In this document: positions 1 through 9,919 of the stretch, piece after piece
Position numbering within the stretch: position 1 is the first letter of the stretch
How the letters are laid out: each line of letters begins with the position of its first letter
Origin: Betaproteobacteria bacterium
GTDB taxonomy: Bacteria > Pseudomonadota > Gammaproteobacteria > Burkholderiales > Eutrophovitaceae
Assembly: GCA_020354125.1 (NCBI GenBank)
Contig: CP070643.1
Coordinates: forward strand, 65,215 to 126,312
Direction of reading: 5' to 3'
Length of the DNA: 61,098 nucleotides
Program-made: the position numbers and the translations under genes
Notes under the pieces: generated by a model
What the model was told of the DNA's origin: nothing
What the model saw: the letters and a program-made list of their open reading frames with translations, nothing else
Databases searched by the model: none

Positions 1-2
1 TG

Positions 3-41
3 CTGGGAACGAGGCAACTCTGCCAGGCACTGGCAGCTTGA
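3..41 (+). CDS. possible 3' end of a gene entering from the left
   Basis: One forward frame is open from the window edge and would end LCQALAA followed by TGA. A terminator-like hairpin begins 13 bases later, which is what a gene end should look like. Twelve residues are too few to identify a family, and the two other forward frames are also open here, so this is only a suggestion. Confidence 0.25.
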   Translation: MGTRQLCQALAA

Positions 42-54
42 GCCCAACGATAAC

Positions 55-89
55 GAGGCCACCTCAAATGAGATGGCCTCTCAGTTTTT
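55..89 (+). terminator. Rho-independent terminator, forward strand
   Basis: GAGGCCA-C-CTC, a four-base AAAT loop, then GAG-A-TGGCCTC: a 10-pair stem with one C-A mismatch. TCAG and five T residues follow. The T run is on the plus strand, so it serves a forward gene ending to the left. It may also slow transcription arriving from the symporter gene on the other strand. Confidence 0.6.
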
Positions 90-134
90 ACACGGCCTCC
101 GCAGCGGGGTTTTTCTCGAGCCACAAACACGGCG

Positions 135-1913
135 TCAATGCGCGGCGGCGGTTCCCGCACCACGCGGCACGCGGATGTCCTCAACCAGATGCTGGATATG
201 CTCCGGCGGAGCCGCGGTCAGTTTCGATACCACCCAGGCAGACGCAAAGTTCAGCAGTGCGCCAATCGCGCCGAATGCCTCCGGCTGAATGCCAAACAGC
301 CAGTAATCCGCAGTATTGGGGAAGGTATTGGTGCCTGGAATAAACAGCCAGCCCTTGAACATGAAGATGTAAATGAGCGTGCTGCTCAGACCAACGAGCA
401 TTCCGACGATCGCCCCGGTGGCATTGACGCGCTTGTTGAAGATGCCAAACATCAGCGCCGGGAATATCGACGATGCCGCCAGTCCAAACGCCAGCGCCAC
501 AACTTGCGCCGCGAAGCCAGGCGGATTCAGACCCAGCCAACCGGCAACCAGAATCGCCCCTGCCATGGAAAGGCGGGCTGCCAGCAACTCGGCACGCTCG
601 GAAATATCCGGCTTGAAAACACCCTTCAGCAGGTCGTGAGACACCGCTGAGGAAATCGCCATCAGCAGGCCGGCCGCAGTTGACAGCGCCGCAGCCAGAC
701 CGCCGGCCACCACCAGCGCAATGACCCAGTTTGGCAGTTTTGCAATCTCGGGATTGGCCAAAACCATGATGTCGCGGTCGATCTTGGTCATCTCGTTACC
801 GGCCCAACCAAACTCGGATTCGGCTTTGAGCAAGAACTCGGCATCCTTGTCGTTGAAGTACTGAACGCGGCCATCACCGTTCTTGTCTTCGAATGCCAGC
901 AATCCGGTCCTCTGCCAGTTCTTGAACCACTGCGGACGCTCCTCGTAGACGAGGTTTCCGGTTTCAGAACCAATCTCACCAGGCTGGATGGTGTTGATGA
1001 GGTTAAAGAACGACATGGCCCCGACTGCAGGCGCAGTGGTGTAAAGAATCGCGATAAACACCAGCGCCCAGCCGGCAGATGCGCGCGCGTCGCGGACTCT
1101 GGGAACGGTGAAGAAGCGCACGATCACGTGCGGTAATCCGGCAGTGCCGATCATTAGCGACATTGTCAATGCCACCATATTCAGCGTAGTTCCTTTCTTG
1201 GCGGTGTATTCGTTGAAGCCGAGATCGACCAGAACCTGATCGAGTTTCACCAGCAAATGCGTGCCGTCACTCAACTTACTGCCCAGCCCCAGCTGCGGAA
1301 GCGGATTACCGGTCAGTTGCAAAGAGATAAAGATGGCTGGCACCGTGTAGGCAAATATCAGCACGCAATACTGGGCGATCTGGGTGTAGGTGATGCCCTT
1401 CATGCCGCCCAACACGGCGTAGATGAAGACCACGCCCATACCGCTGAACAAGCCGACCTCGTAACTCGTCTCAAGGAATCGCGAGAACGCAACACCGATA
1501 CCTTTCATCTGGCCGATCACGTAGGTGATGGACGCAACGATAAGACAGAGGACCGCAACAATGCGCGCCGTTTGCGAGTAATACCGCTCACCGATGAACT
1601 CGGGCACGGTGAACTTGCCGAACTTGCGCAGGTACGGCGCCAGCAATAGCGCCAGCAGCACGTAGCCACCGGTCCAACCCATCAGATAAACCGAAGCGTC
1701 ATAGCCGTTGAACGCTATCAGCCCGGCCATGGAGATAAATGATGCTGCCGACATCCAGTCCGCCGCGGTGGCCATGCCGTTGAGAACGGGATTGACCCCC
1801 TTGCCTGCTACATAGAACTCGCCGGTGCTGCCGGCTCGCGCCCAGATGGCGATGCCGATATACAGGGCGAACGTGATACCGACGACAATCCACGTCAAGA
1901 CTCTCAGATCCAT
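135..1913 (-). CDS. Na+/solute symporter large subunit, VC_2705-type subfamily
   Basis: A 592-residue inner-membrane transporter of the sodium:solute symporter (SSS) family, close to ActP-like acetate/monocarboxylate carriers. It has about 13 hydrophobic segments and family-typical stretches such as AADWMSAASFISMAGL near residue 55 and the conserved GGMKGITYTQ. Between two membrane segments there is a charged insert, about residues 325-370, containing DKNGDGRVQYF (from residue 343). This resembles an EF-hand calcium loop except that loop position 12 is Asn, not Glu. The small DUF4212 subunit lies 15 bp upstream on the same strand; the pair is known to travel together and is thought to form one transporter. 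The substrate cannot be read from sequence; acetate or a related short organic acid is a family-based guess. Confidence 0.9.
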   Translation of the reverse strand: MDLRVLTWIVVGITFALYIGIAIWARAGSTGEFYVAGKGVNPVLNGMATAADWMSAASFISMAGLIAFNGYDASVYLMGWTGGYVLLALLLAPYLRKFGKFTVPEFIGERYYSQTARIVAVLCLIVASITYVIGQMKGIGVAFSRFLETSYEVGLFSGMGVVFIYAVLGGMKGITYTQIAQYCVLIFAYTVPAIFISLQLTGNPLPQLGLGSKLSDGTHLLVKLDQVLVDLGFNEYTAKKGTTLNMVALTMSLMIGTAGLPHVIVRFFTVPRVRDARASAGWALVFIAILYTTAPAVGAMSFFNLINTIQPGEIGSETGNLVYEERPQWFKNWQRTGLLAFEDKNGDGRVQYFNDKDAEFLLKAESEFGWAGNEMTKIDRDIMVLANPEIAKLPNWVIALVVAGGLAAALSTAAGLLMAISSAVSHDLLKGVFKPDISERAELLAARLSMAGAILVAGWLGLNPPGFAAQVVALAFGLAASSIFPALMFGIFNKRVNATGAIVGMLVGLSSTLIYIFMFKGWLFIPGTNTFPNTADYWLFGIQPEAFGAIGALLNFASAWVVSKLTAAPPEHIQHLVEDIRVPRGAGTAAAH

Positions 1914-1928
1914 TGGATTTTCCCCCGC

Positions 1929-2180
1929 TCAGTCTTCGTGGACGTCGAACTCGCGGTCCAACTTGTTCATACGCCAGACATAGAAGAAGATCAGCACCAG
2001 GAAGATGTAGATCGACCCCTGCTGGGCAAACCAAAAACCGAGCTGATAACCGCCAATGCTGATGGCATTGAGCGGTTCGGCGAGGATGATGCCAAAGCCG
2101 AACGAGACGACGAACCATACCACCAAGCATCCCAACAGGATCTTAAGGTTGGCCATCCAGTACCCCTGTGGATTTTTCAT
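1929..2180 (-). CDS. DUF4212 small subunit of the Na+/solute symporter
   Basis: An 83-residue membrane protein starting MKNPQGYWMANLKIL, with two hydrophobic helices (about residues 14-34 and 50-69) and a charged tail ending DREFDVHED. This matches the DUF4212 family (putative solute:sodium symporter small subunit), always found next to a VC_2705-type symporter as here. The frame is open further upstream, but the ATG at 2180 is chosen because a GGGGAGAG ribosome-binding site precedes it and the family starts there. The exact role is unknown; a stabilising or regulatory subunit is inferred. Confidence 0.9.
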   Translation of the reverse strand: MKNPQGYWMANLKILLGCLVVWFVVSFGFGIILAEPLNAISIGGYQLGFWFAQQGSIYIFLVLIFFYVWRMNKLDREFDVHED

Positions 2181-2334
2181 TGATGAGCTCTCCCCGATGT
2201 CATTGTTTTTTAACCGGCTCGACATCATAACCCAGCCACCCGAAATAACCCACAGCGCGGAGTGCCACGACAAATTGCGCGGCGCGGCAAGAGGAATCTG
2301 CCCGGCGCGCCAAATAGAAACTGCACAGTGCCGC

Positions 2335-2370
2335 AAAAAGAAAAGGGCTTCGCTAAACGCGAAGCCCTTT
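2335..2370 (-). terminator. groESL transcription terminator
   Basis: On the minus strand an 11-pair perfect stem, AAAGGGCTTCG with CGAAGCCCTTT around a seven-base loop, is followed by TTCTTTTTG. It lies about 80 bp past the groEL stop codon. Confidence 0.85.
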
Positions 2371-2405
2371 AGTTTGGCTATGTTGCGAGCCGCTTTGAGC
2401 TTGCT

Positions 2406-2437
2406 GCGCACCGCTTCGCCAAGCGAAAGCGGTGCGC
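2406..2437 (-). other. stable hairpin directly after the groEL stop codon
   Basis: An 11-pair perfect GC-rich stem (GCGCACCGCTT with AAGCGGTGCGC) around a ten-base loop, 12 bp past the groEL stop and before the true terminator. It has no T run. A 3'-end stabilising or RNase-blocking structure is likely; this is inference. Confidence 0.6.
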
Positions 2438-2449
2438 CGCCAGGCAAAC

Positions 2450-4114
<1,665 letters not shown>

Positions 4115-4143
4115 TCAAAAATGGGACGAGATGGGTCGCTGTG

Positions 4144-4437
4144 TCAGGCCGCTTCGAGGACACCCATGATGTCTTCTTCGCGCATGACGAGCAGCTCTTC
4201 GCCTTCAATCTTGACGGTTTGTCCCGAGTACTTGCCAAACAGGACTTTGTCGCCTTTCTTGACGTCGAGCGGACGAACTTTGCCGTCGTCGAGAATCTTG
4301 CCGATACCTGTCGCGATGACCTCACCGGTATCCGGCTTCTCTGTTGCAGAGTCGGGAATGACAATACCCGATGCAGTCGTGCGCTCTTCTTCCAGACGCT
4401 TGACGATCACGCGATCGTGCAGGGGGCGAATGTTCAT
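4144..4437 (-). CDS. groES: co-chaperonin GroES (Hsp10)
   Basis: The 97-residue lid of the GroEL chamber. It starts [18 protein letters not shown] and carries the mobile-loop segment [17 protein letters not shown] (about residues 20-36), followed by the beta-barrel with [21 protein letters not shown]. The ATG has an AAGGAGA ribosome-binding site in front. It is the first gene of groES-groEL, with the promoter and CIRCE 75-130 bp upstream. Confidence 0.99.
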   Translation of the reverse strand: MNIRPLHDRVIVKRLEEERTTASGIVIPDSATEKPDTGEVIATGIGKILDDGKVRPLDVKKGDKVLFGKYSGQTVKIEGEELLVMREEDIMGVLEAA

Positions 4438-4512
4438 GCTGAGTTCTCCTTACATATAAACCGTTTTACTTCTTAAAAAAACCGAATGCATTAAGCGGCT
4501 TGGCGGAGGCTG

Positions 4513-4539
4513 TTAGCACTCAATCCAAACGAGTGCTAA
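4513..4539. promoter_or_regulatory. CIRCE operator (HrcA binding site) of groESL
   Basis: A perfect match to the CIRCE consensus: TTAGCACTC, a nine-base spacer, GAGTGCTAA. It touches the -10 box of the groES promoter and so covers the expected transcription start. That is the classic arrangement for repression by HrcA. No hrcA gene is in the window. Confidence 0.97.
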
Positions 4540-4567
4540 TAATAGTGGCGAAGAATCCGGTTTTCAA
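4539..4567 (-). promoter_or_regulatory. groESL promoter, sigma70-like
   Basis: On the minus strand TTGAAA (4567-4562), a 17-base spacer, and TATTAT (4544-4539). This is close to the sigma70 consensus with ideal spacing. The -35 also resembles a sigma32 -35 (TTGAAA), but no CCCCAT-type -10 follows. With CIRCE immediately downstream, housekeeping sigma plus HrcA repression is the simplest reading. Confidence 0.8.
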
Positions 4568-4617
4568 CAGCCTGCGAAAGAAAAATCACTTCTCAGAAGG
4601 AGAAACAAAGGGAGTAT

Positions 4618-4636
4618 GCACTCACTTATTGAGTGC
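4618..4636. promoter_or_regulatory. second, degenerate CIRCE-like dyad
   Basis: GCACTC, a seven-base spacer, GAGTGC. The right arm extended to nine bases (GAGTGCTTA) matches CIRCE at eight of nine positions and the left arm at seven, but the spacer is 7 instead of 9. It lies about 50 bp upstream of the groES -35, just after the stop codon of the preceding gene. It could be an auxiliary HrcA site, a decayed copy, or chance. Confidence 0.4.
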
Positions 4637-4664
4637 TTATTGATAGCTTACCGTTGCAGGTTTA

Positions 4665-5303
4665 CTAATCGGTGGCAATACCGCCGGAAGCAACGCCAAA
4701 ACGGTACACGGTATGGCGTCCGGCGCGGTTGCCGGGGGGCACCGGGCGATGCGGACAAGGAGGGTGACGGGTGCCGTCTGCCCTAAGCGTCGCATCATCG
4801 CTTACTTCCGCCCAAATGCCACCGTGCACTGGCCGGAATGACCATAGGACGTATCCGCTGCGCGACGCGACATCAATGAGTTCATCGGCATCGGGCGTCT
4901 CCTGGACCACCAGTTGTTCGCCGAAAGCGCCTGCCGGCAACGCACCAAAGGCCTGCCGGCACTCGAGGGTTTCTCTGGCTGGTGCACCGGGCCGATCGCA
5001 ACCCGCGCGCTCTGACCTGGCCACGTCCCAGGCGCCCAATTCCCATCCAGCTTCCATCGCCGCCAGGTCCAGCGACATCAATTCATCCCAGCGCATATTC
5101 AGCTGCAGCGCCGAACTCGGTACCGACGAAAAACGCACTGGATTGGCCGTTTCTACCGGGGCGATGCGCTCCTCCACGAAGCCGTGCCAGTGCAGGGTCA
5201 GTATCAGCGGTGTATCAGGGCAAGGTACCGCAGCCAAAGTCACGCCGACCAGGGGTCGACCAGCTGCAGCAATTTGATCGGAGATACATTCAGCGAAGTC
5301 CAT
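4665..5303 (-). CDS. hypothetical protein upstream of groESL
   Basis: I do not recognise this 212-residue protein. It has no signal peptide or membrane helix and looks cytosolic. It begins MDFAECISDQIAAAGRP, has a predicted beta-rich first half (VGVTLAAVPC, LILTLHWHGF) and ends in a Pro/Arg/His-rich segment (HPPCPHRPVPPGNRAGRH). The ATG at 5303 is chosen over a GTG six bases upstream because AAGGGG sits 7 bp before the ATG but almost touches the GTG. It reads towards groES, but the groESL promoter lies between them, so co-regulation is not implied. Codon use resembles its neighbours. Confidence 0.65.
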   Translation of the reverse strand: MDFAECISDQIAAAGRPLVGVTLAAVPCPDTPLILTLHWHGFVEERIAPVETANPVRFSSVPSSALQLNMRWDELMSLDLAAMEAGWELGAWDVARSERAGCDRPGAPARETLECRQAFGALPAGAFGEQLVVQETPDADELIDVASRSGYVLWSFRPVHGGIWAEVSDDATLRADGTRHPPCPHRPVPPGNRAGRHTVYRFGVASGGIATD

Positions 5304-5602
5304 AAACACACCCCTTGTTTACAGAATCGGAATCGATGACCGTTTCATTCGCAAATTAAGCACGTTTTGCCTGCAAAAGCATCTACCGCGCCAGCGACGA
5401 CGTGTGACGAATGCGATGCTTGTAATGCGATCAGTTTTTGATCCGTTTTGCAATAGATGCCGGCGTGCCATTACGCACCTTGCTGGCTTATCTGTCCCGC
5501 CAACCGGGTGCTACTTGCGCGGAATAACAGTGATAGGAAGACTTTCGTCCCTGGCACTCACCCGCTGGTGAGCGGTAACAAAACCGATCATCATTGCGGA
5601 TC
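5304..5602. other. intergenic region between divergent genes
   Basis: About 300 bp that must hold the promoters of the hypothetical gene (-) and the beta-CASP nuclease (+). No convincing -35/-10 pair stands out. Visible dyads are TTTTGC-CT-GCAAAA at 5365-5378, a short GATCA/TGATC hairpin at 5429-5443, and CTCACC-CGCT-GGTGAG at 5557-5572, 30 bp before the nuclease start. Any of these could be operators; none matches a site I know. Confidence 0.4.
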
Positions 5603-6982
5603 ATGAAGCTCTCGTTTCTCGGTGCAGCACAAGAAGTGACCGGCTCGTGTGTCCTGGTAGAGACGCGGTCGGCGCGCTTTCTCGTTGACTGCGGCTTGTT
5701 TCAGGGCGGTGAAGAAGCGGCTCGCCGCAACCGACATGCCTTGGATTTCGACGTCAGCAGCCTCGACTTTGTGCTGCTAACACACGCCCACCTCGATCAC
5801 TCGGGACTGCTACCAAGGTTGGTACTGTTCGGTTTCGAGGGTGCAATCTTTTGCACAGCAGCTACAGCGGATCTGCTGGTCGTGATGCTGGCCGATGCTG
5901 CTGATATACAGGAAAGCCAGGCGCGGTTACGGGACCGAGCAGGCAAACGGCACGAACCTCTTTACGACCACGTGCAGGCCGGGCTCGTTACAGAGCAACT
6001 GAGGAAGACCCAGTACAACACGGAAATCGCGCCACATGACAGTGTGCGCTGCGTATTCCGCGACGCCGGACATATTCTCGGGTCGTCAATACTGGAAGTC
6101 TGGATTAATGAACACGGTGTCAGCCGCAAGTTGGTGTTCTCGGGCGACATCGGCCAACCGGGGCATCCGATTGTCGAAGACCCGGTGTACGTCGAATCGG
6201 CGGATGTGCTAGTAATCGAGTCGACCTATGGCGACCGCGTGCACAAGTCAGTCGCCGATAGTGTCGCCGAGTTCACCTGGGCAATCACCGATACCATCAG
6301 GCGCAAGCAGGGTAACGTTGTTGTTCCGGCGTTTGCCGTAGGCCGTACCCAGGACCTGCTCTACTTGTTGGTGCGTTTGTTCCGCGAACAACAGCTTCCG
6401 GAATTGATCGTTTACGTCGACTCACCAATGGCGACAGCGGCAACCGAAATCACGATCAAGCATCTCAATTTAGCGGACCGGGACACGGTGGAGGTCATGC
6501 AATGGTTAATCAGCAATCGCGATCAGCCCCGAATTCGCTTCGTCGGTGGCGAACTCGAATCGCGAACGCTCTCCGAAGTACGGCACGGTGCACTGATTAT
6601 TTCTTCAAGCGGGATGTGTGAAGGGGGAAGAATACAAAGACACCTGCGCGCCAGCCTTCCTCGCCCGGAATGCTCCGTCATATTCACCGGCTTCCAGGCG
6701 GCCGGAACCCTCGGCCGCCGCCTTATCGAGGGCAGCAAATCGGTGCATGTCTGCGGCGAAGAGGTAGCGGTGCGCGCCGCGCTGTACACCATTGGTGGCC
6801 TATCGGCGCACGCCGACCGCGACGCGCTGGCGGATTGGTTGGCACATTTTTCGCGGGCACCGGAAAAGACCTTTGTAGTGCACGGTGAAGCCTCTGTTGC
6901 CAAGGGGTTCGCCGAGCTCATTCGTCAGCGATTCAAGTGGGATGTGACTGTGCCTGCAACACACGAATCTTTCGAACTCTGA
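5603..6982 (+). CDS. MBL-fold/beta-CASP RNA-processing exonuclease-like protein
   Basis: A 459-residue cytosolic metallo-beta-lactamase with a beta-CASP insert, related to the CPSF73/YsiA-type nucleases. Metal ligands are visible: THAHLDHSG (about residues 59-67), GHILGSS, SGDIGQPG, and late motifs SSSGMCEGG, GGLSAHAD and FVVHGE. The beta-CASP signature ESTYGDR...FAVGRTQDLL is present, with DSPMA. Substrate RNA is inferred from the family; the bacterial role is poorly known. A TTG three codons upstream is in frame, but the ATG starts the family sequence KLSFLGAAQEVTGSC. dacB follows after one base, so the two are co-transcribed. Confidence 0.92.
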   Translation: MKLSFLGAAQEVTGSCVLVETRSARFLVDCGLFQGGEEAARRNRHALDFDVSSLDFVLLTHAHLDHSGLLPRLVLFGFEGAIFCTAATADLLVVMLADAADIQESQARLRDRAGKRHEPLYDHVQAGLVTEQLRKTQYNTEIAPHDSVRCVFRDAGHILGSSILEVWINEHGVSRKLVFSGDIGQPGHPIVEDPVYVESADVLVIESTYGDRVHKSVADSVAEFTWAITDTIRRKQGNVVVPAFAVGRTQDLLYLLVRLFREQQLPELIVYVDSPMATAATEITIKHLNLADRDTVEVMQWLISNRDQPRIRFVGGELESRTLSEVRHGALIISSSGMCEGGRIQRHLRASLPRPECSVIFTGFQAAGTLGRRLIEGSKSVHVCGEEVAVRAALYTIGGLSAHADRDALADWLAHFSRAPEKTFVVHGEASVAKGFAELIRQRFKWDVTVPATHESFEL

Positions 6983-6983
6983 G

Positions 6984-8426
6984 ATGCGCAAGCCCTTGAT
7001 ATGTCTGCTCGCCGGCGGTTCGCTGCTGACCGCTTCATTGGCGCTCGCCGCAACAACGCTTCCGCCAGCCCCGGTCGCGAATGCCCTGGCACGGGCCGGC
7101 GTGCCAGATGCGGCCTTCGGCATTCACGTCTACAACCTCAGCGATGACGAGCTGCTACTCGAGGTAGCGGGTGACACGCCATTCAATCCGGCGTCGGTAA
7201 TGAAACTGATTACGACCTTCGCCGCTCTCGACGTTCTGAGTCCCGCGTATACCTGGAAAACAGAAGCGCTGATCGACGGACCGTTATTCGACGGCCGCCT
7301 GACGGGCAATTTGTACTTCAGAGGCCACGGCGATCCTTCGTTGACACTAGAGCGGTTCTGGTTGTTTCTTCGCGAGTTGCGCAACAGAGGCGTGCGTGAC
7401 ATCAGCGGCAATGTCTATCTCGACCGCAGTGCATTCGCTATTGGCGCCCATGACCCGGCCGAGTTCGATGGTGAACCGACGCGGCCGTACAACGTTGGCG
7501 CAGATGCACTATTGCTCAACTACAAGACCGTGCTGCTGCGCTTTGTTCCCGACGAGGCAAACGGGAGAATCGATATTTTGTCTGACCCGCTACTGCCGGG
7601 CATAAATATCATCAACAATCTCGCCCTTGGAAAAGGGCATTGCGACTATTGGCCACGCACACCGACGCAGAACGGCAACACACTGGCGTTTACAGGAGTA
7701 TTTCCGTCTGGCTGCGGCGAAAAATCCCGCTACTACAGCCTGCTCGAACCCGATGCGTATTTCTCCGCGGTATTCCGGCAACTCTGGGCCGAACTTGGCG
7801 GCACGCTGTCCGGTTCTGTCGAGGCAGGTACAGTTCCACGCGATGCCAGGCTGATCGCCTCGCGCGAGTCTGCGCCGCTGGCCGAAGTCGTGCGCGAAAC
7901 GAACAAGTTCAGTAACAATGTGATGGCACGTCATCTGTTCTTGTCCTTGGGCAGCGAGCAGGGCTATCCGTTGACAACCAACAAGGCGCGATCGATTTTG
8001 GACGCCTGGCTGGCAAGCCGGCGTTTCGATTTCTCAGGGCTTGAAGTCGACAACGGCTCGGGGCTGTCGCGTTCCAGCCGGTTGACACCACGACAGTTGG
8101 GCCAGGTACTGATCGAGGCGTGGCGAAGCCCGCTGATGCCCGAGCTTGTTGCCTCGCTGCCGCTGGTTGCCGTTGACGGGACGATGAAAAAAAGACTGGA
8201 CGAATCCCCGGTCGCCGGCCGGGCACACGTCAAAACCGGCTATCTGGAGGGGGTTCGGTCAATTGCCGGGTATGTCAACAACGCGCGAGGCCAGACTTTG
8301 TCCGTGGTGTTCTTCGTCAACCACGACCGGTCACGCTACGCTGGCCCGGCCCTGGACGCACTTTTGGAATGGGCCCATGGCGCGGCAAACGAGCCGAGTA
8401 CTCAACTGCGCAACGTTGGCCGTTAA
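6984..8426 (+). CDS. dacB: D-Ala-D-Ala carboxypeptidase/endopeptidase, PBP4 type
   Basis: A 480-residue periplasmic penicillin-binding protein of class C (peptidase family S13), which trims peptide stems and opens cross-links in peptidoglycan. It has a signal peptide (MRKPLICLLAGGSLLTASLALA). Active-site triad motifs are the SVMK box (Ser71/Lys74), SNN at about 310 and KTG at about 417. The long insert between the first two motifs is typical of S13. It starts one base after the beta-CASP gene stop. A glmU promoter candidate follows its stop. Confidence 0.96.
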   Translation: MRKPLICLLAGGSLLTASLALAATTLPPAPVANALARAGVPDAAFGIHVYNLSDDELLLEVAGDTPFNPASVMKLITTFAALDVLSPAYTWKTEALIDGPLFDGRLTGNLYFRGHGDPSLTLERFWLFLRELRNRGVRDISGNVYLDRSAFAIGAHDPAEFDGEPTRPYNVGADALLLNYKTVLLRFVPDEANGRIDILSDPLLPGINIINNLALGKGHCDYWPRTPTQNGNTLAFTGVFPSGCGEKSRYYSLLEPDAYFSAVFRQLWAELGGTLSGSVEAGTVPRDARLIASRESAPLAEVVRETNKFSNNVMARHLFLSLGSEQGYPLTTNKARSILDAWLASRRFDFSGLEVDNGSGLSRSSRLTPRQLGQVLIEAWRSPLMPELVASLPLVAVDGTMKKRLDESPVAGRAHVKTGYLEGVRSIAGYVNNARGQTLSVVFFVNHDRSRYAGPALDALLEWAHGAANEPSTQLRNVGR

Positions 8427-8431
8427 CCCTA

Positions 8432-8450
8432 TGCGATAATCTCGCGGCCC
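8432..8450 (+). promoter_or_regulatory. candidate glmU promoter (extended -10, GC-rich discriminator)
   Basis: TGC-GATAAT (8432-8440) fits an extended -10 and is followed by the GC-rich CTCGCGGCCC. No -35 box is seen at the proper distance. The glmU ATG is 38 bp past the -10. Confidence 0.45.
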
Positions 8451-8478
8451 GTTCTCACGCACTCTCCATTCCTGACTC

Positions 8479-9843
8479 ATGTCCGATCTCGACGTTGTCA
8501 TTCTCGCTGCCGGAAAAGGTACGAGAATGCATTCCGACATTCCAAAAGTCATGCATCCATTGGCGGGCAGGCCGATGCTCGCCCATGTCATTGCTACGGC
8601 GCGATCGCTGACCACGCACCGTATCGTGGTCGTCTACGGTCATGGCGGTGAGACAGTGAAGGATCGCTTCAAGGCAAACGATATCGAGTTCGTTTGCCAG
8701 GAACCGCAACTCGGAACCGGGCACGCAGTTCAACAAGCCTTGCCCGTGCTAGACGCCAATACAACGCTTGTACTGTACGGCGATGTTCCGCTAATCGATG
8801 CAGCAACACTGCAACGTTTGCTTGCGACCAAAGCGGATCTCGCGCTGCTGACAATGGAGCTTGCCGATCCACACGGCTACGGGCGCATCGTTCGCGATCG
8901 CAGCGGAAAGGTCACTCGTATTGTCGAGGAAAAAGACGCCTCTGCGAAGCAACGCACGATCCGCGAAGTGAATACCGGACTACTGGCCGCAGCGACTGCA
9001 GACTTGAGGCGATGGTTGGCCGATATCGGAAATGACAATGTGCAGGGCGAGTTCTACCTGACTGACATCGTTGCCAGCGCGGTACGTGACAAGGCAAACG
9101 TTGCCACCGCCTCACCAGACAATGAATTTGAGGTGCTCGGCGTGAACAGCATGGCACAGCTGGCGCGCGTCGAACGCATTTATCAGTGGGAACAAGGGCA
9201 GCGGCTCATGACGCAAGGCGTGACTCTCACCGATCCCGCCCGCCTCGATGTCCGCGGCACGTTATCTTGCGGCAGGGACGTGACTATCGATATTGGCTGC
9301 ATTTTCGAAGGAAATGTCGTGCTCGGTGATCGAGTGTCCATTGGTGCCCATTGCGTGATTCGGGAGAGCCACATTGGCCCCGACAGCGCGATTCTGCCCT
9401 TCTGCCACATCGATGAAGCGACCATTGGCAGTAATTGTCGGATCGGTCCATATTCGCGGTTTCGACCCGGGAATCACTTGTCCAACGACGTCCGCATTGG
9501 AAACTTTGTGGAGGTTAAAGCAACGCAGATTGCGGACGGATCCAAAGCCAATCACCTATCGTATCTCGGCGACACCAAGATCGGACGTAACGTCAACGTT
9601 GGCGCTGGCACTATCACATGCAACTATGATGGCGCGAACAAACACCAGACGATCATCGAGGATGGTGCTTTCATCGGCTCCGACACCCAGCTTGTGGCGC
9701 CCGTGACAATTGCTGCAGGCGCCACTATAGGGGCAGGCAGCACCATTACCAAAGATACCCCCCCCGGTGAGTTGACGCTGTCTCGGACCAAGCAAATGAC
9801 CATACCGGGCTGGGAACGGCCCAAGAAATCAAAAACAAAGTAG
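8479..9843 (+). CDS. glmU: bifunctional GlcN-1-P acetyltransferase / GlcNAc-1-P uridyltransferase
   Basis: A 454-residue cytosolic enzyme making UDP-GlcNAc, the precursor of peptidoglycan and LPS. The N-terminal uridyltransferase domain shows LAAGKGTRMHSDIPKVMHPL (residues 8-27), QLGTGHAVQQAL, YGDVPLI and EFYLTD. The C-terminal half is a left-handed beta-helix acetyltransferase with hexapeptide repeats and GNFVEVKAT, NHLSYLGD and GAGTITCNYDG. The length is normal. It is followed after 76 bp by glmS, which makes its upstream substrate, so the pair forms a complete hexosamine module. Confidence 0.99.
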   Translation: MSDLDVVILAAGKGTRMHSDIPKVMHPLAGRPMLAHVIATARSLTTHRIVVVYGHGGETVKDRFKANDIEFVCQEPQLGTGHAVQQALPVLDANTTLVLYGDVPLIDAATLQRLLATKADLALLTMELADPHGYGRIVRDRSGKVTRIVEEKDASAKQRTIREVNTGLLAAATADLRRWLADIGNDNVQGEFYLTDIVASAVRDKANVATASPDNEFEVLGVNSMAQLARVERIYQWEQGQRLMTQGVTLTDPARLDVRGTLSCGRDVTIDIGCIFEGNVVLGDRVSIGAHCVIRESHIGPDSAILPFCHIDEATIGSNCRIGPYSRFRPGNHLSNDVRIGNFVEVKATQIADGSKANHLSYLGDTKIGRNVNVGAGTITCNYDGANKHQTIIEDGAFIGSDTQLVAPVTIAAGATIGAGSTITKDTPPGELTLSRTKQMTIPGWERPKKSKTK

Positions 9844-9919
9844 CACAACGGGGCATTTGGTACGGTTCATGCGCGATCGCCCGACAATGCATGCGAAAAC
9901 TAACAGGACGGTGGTTTAA

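Noticed and set aside
4539..4567. A sigma32 promoter for groESL
   Set aside because: The -35 fits both sigma factors, but the -10 is TATTAT with 17-bp spacing and CIRCE overlaps the start, favouring sigma70 plus HrcA.
9844..9919. A glmS ribozyme or riboswitch upstream of glmS
   Set aside because: The 76-bp gap is too short and lacks the ribozyme core.
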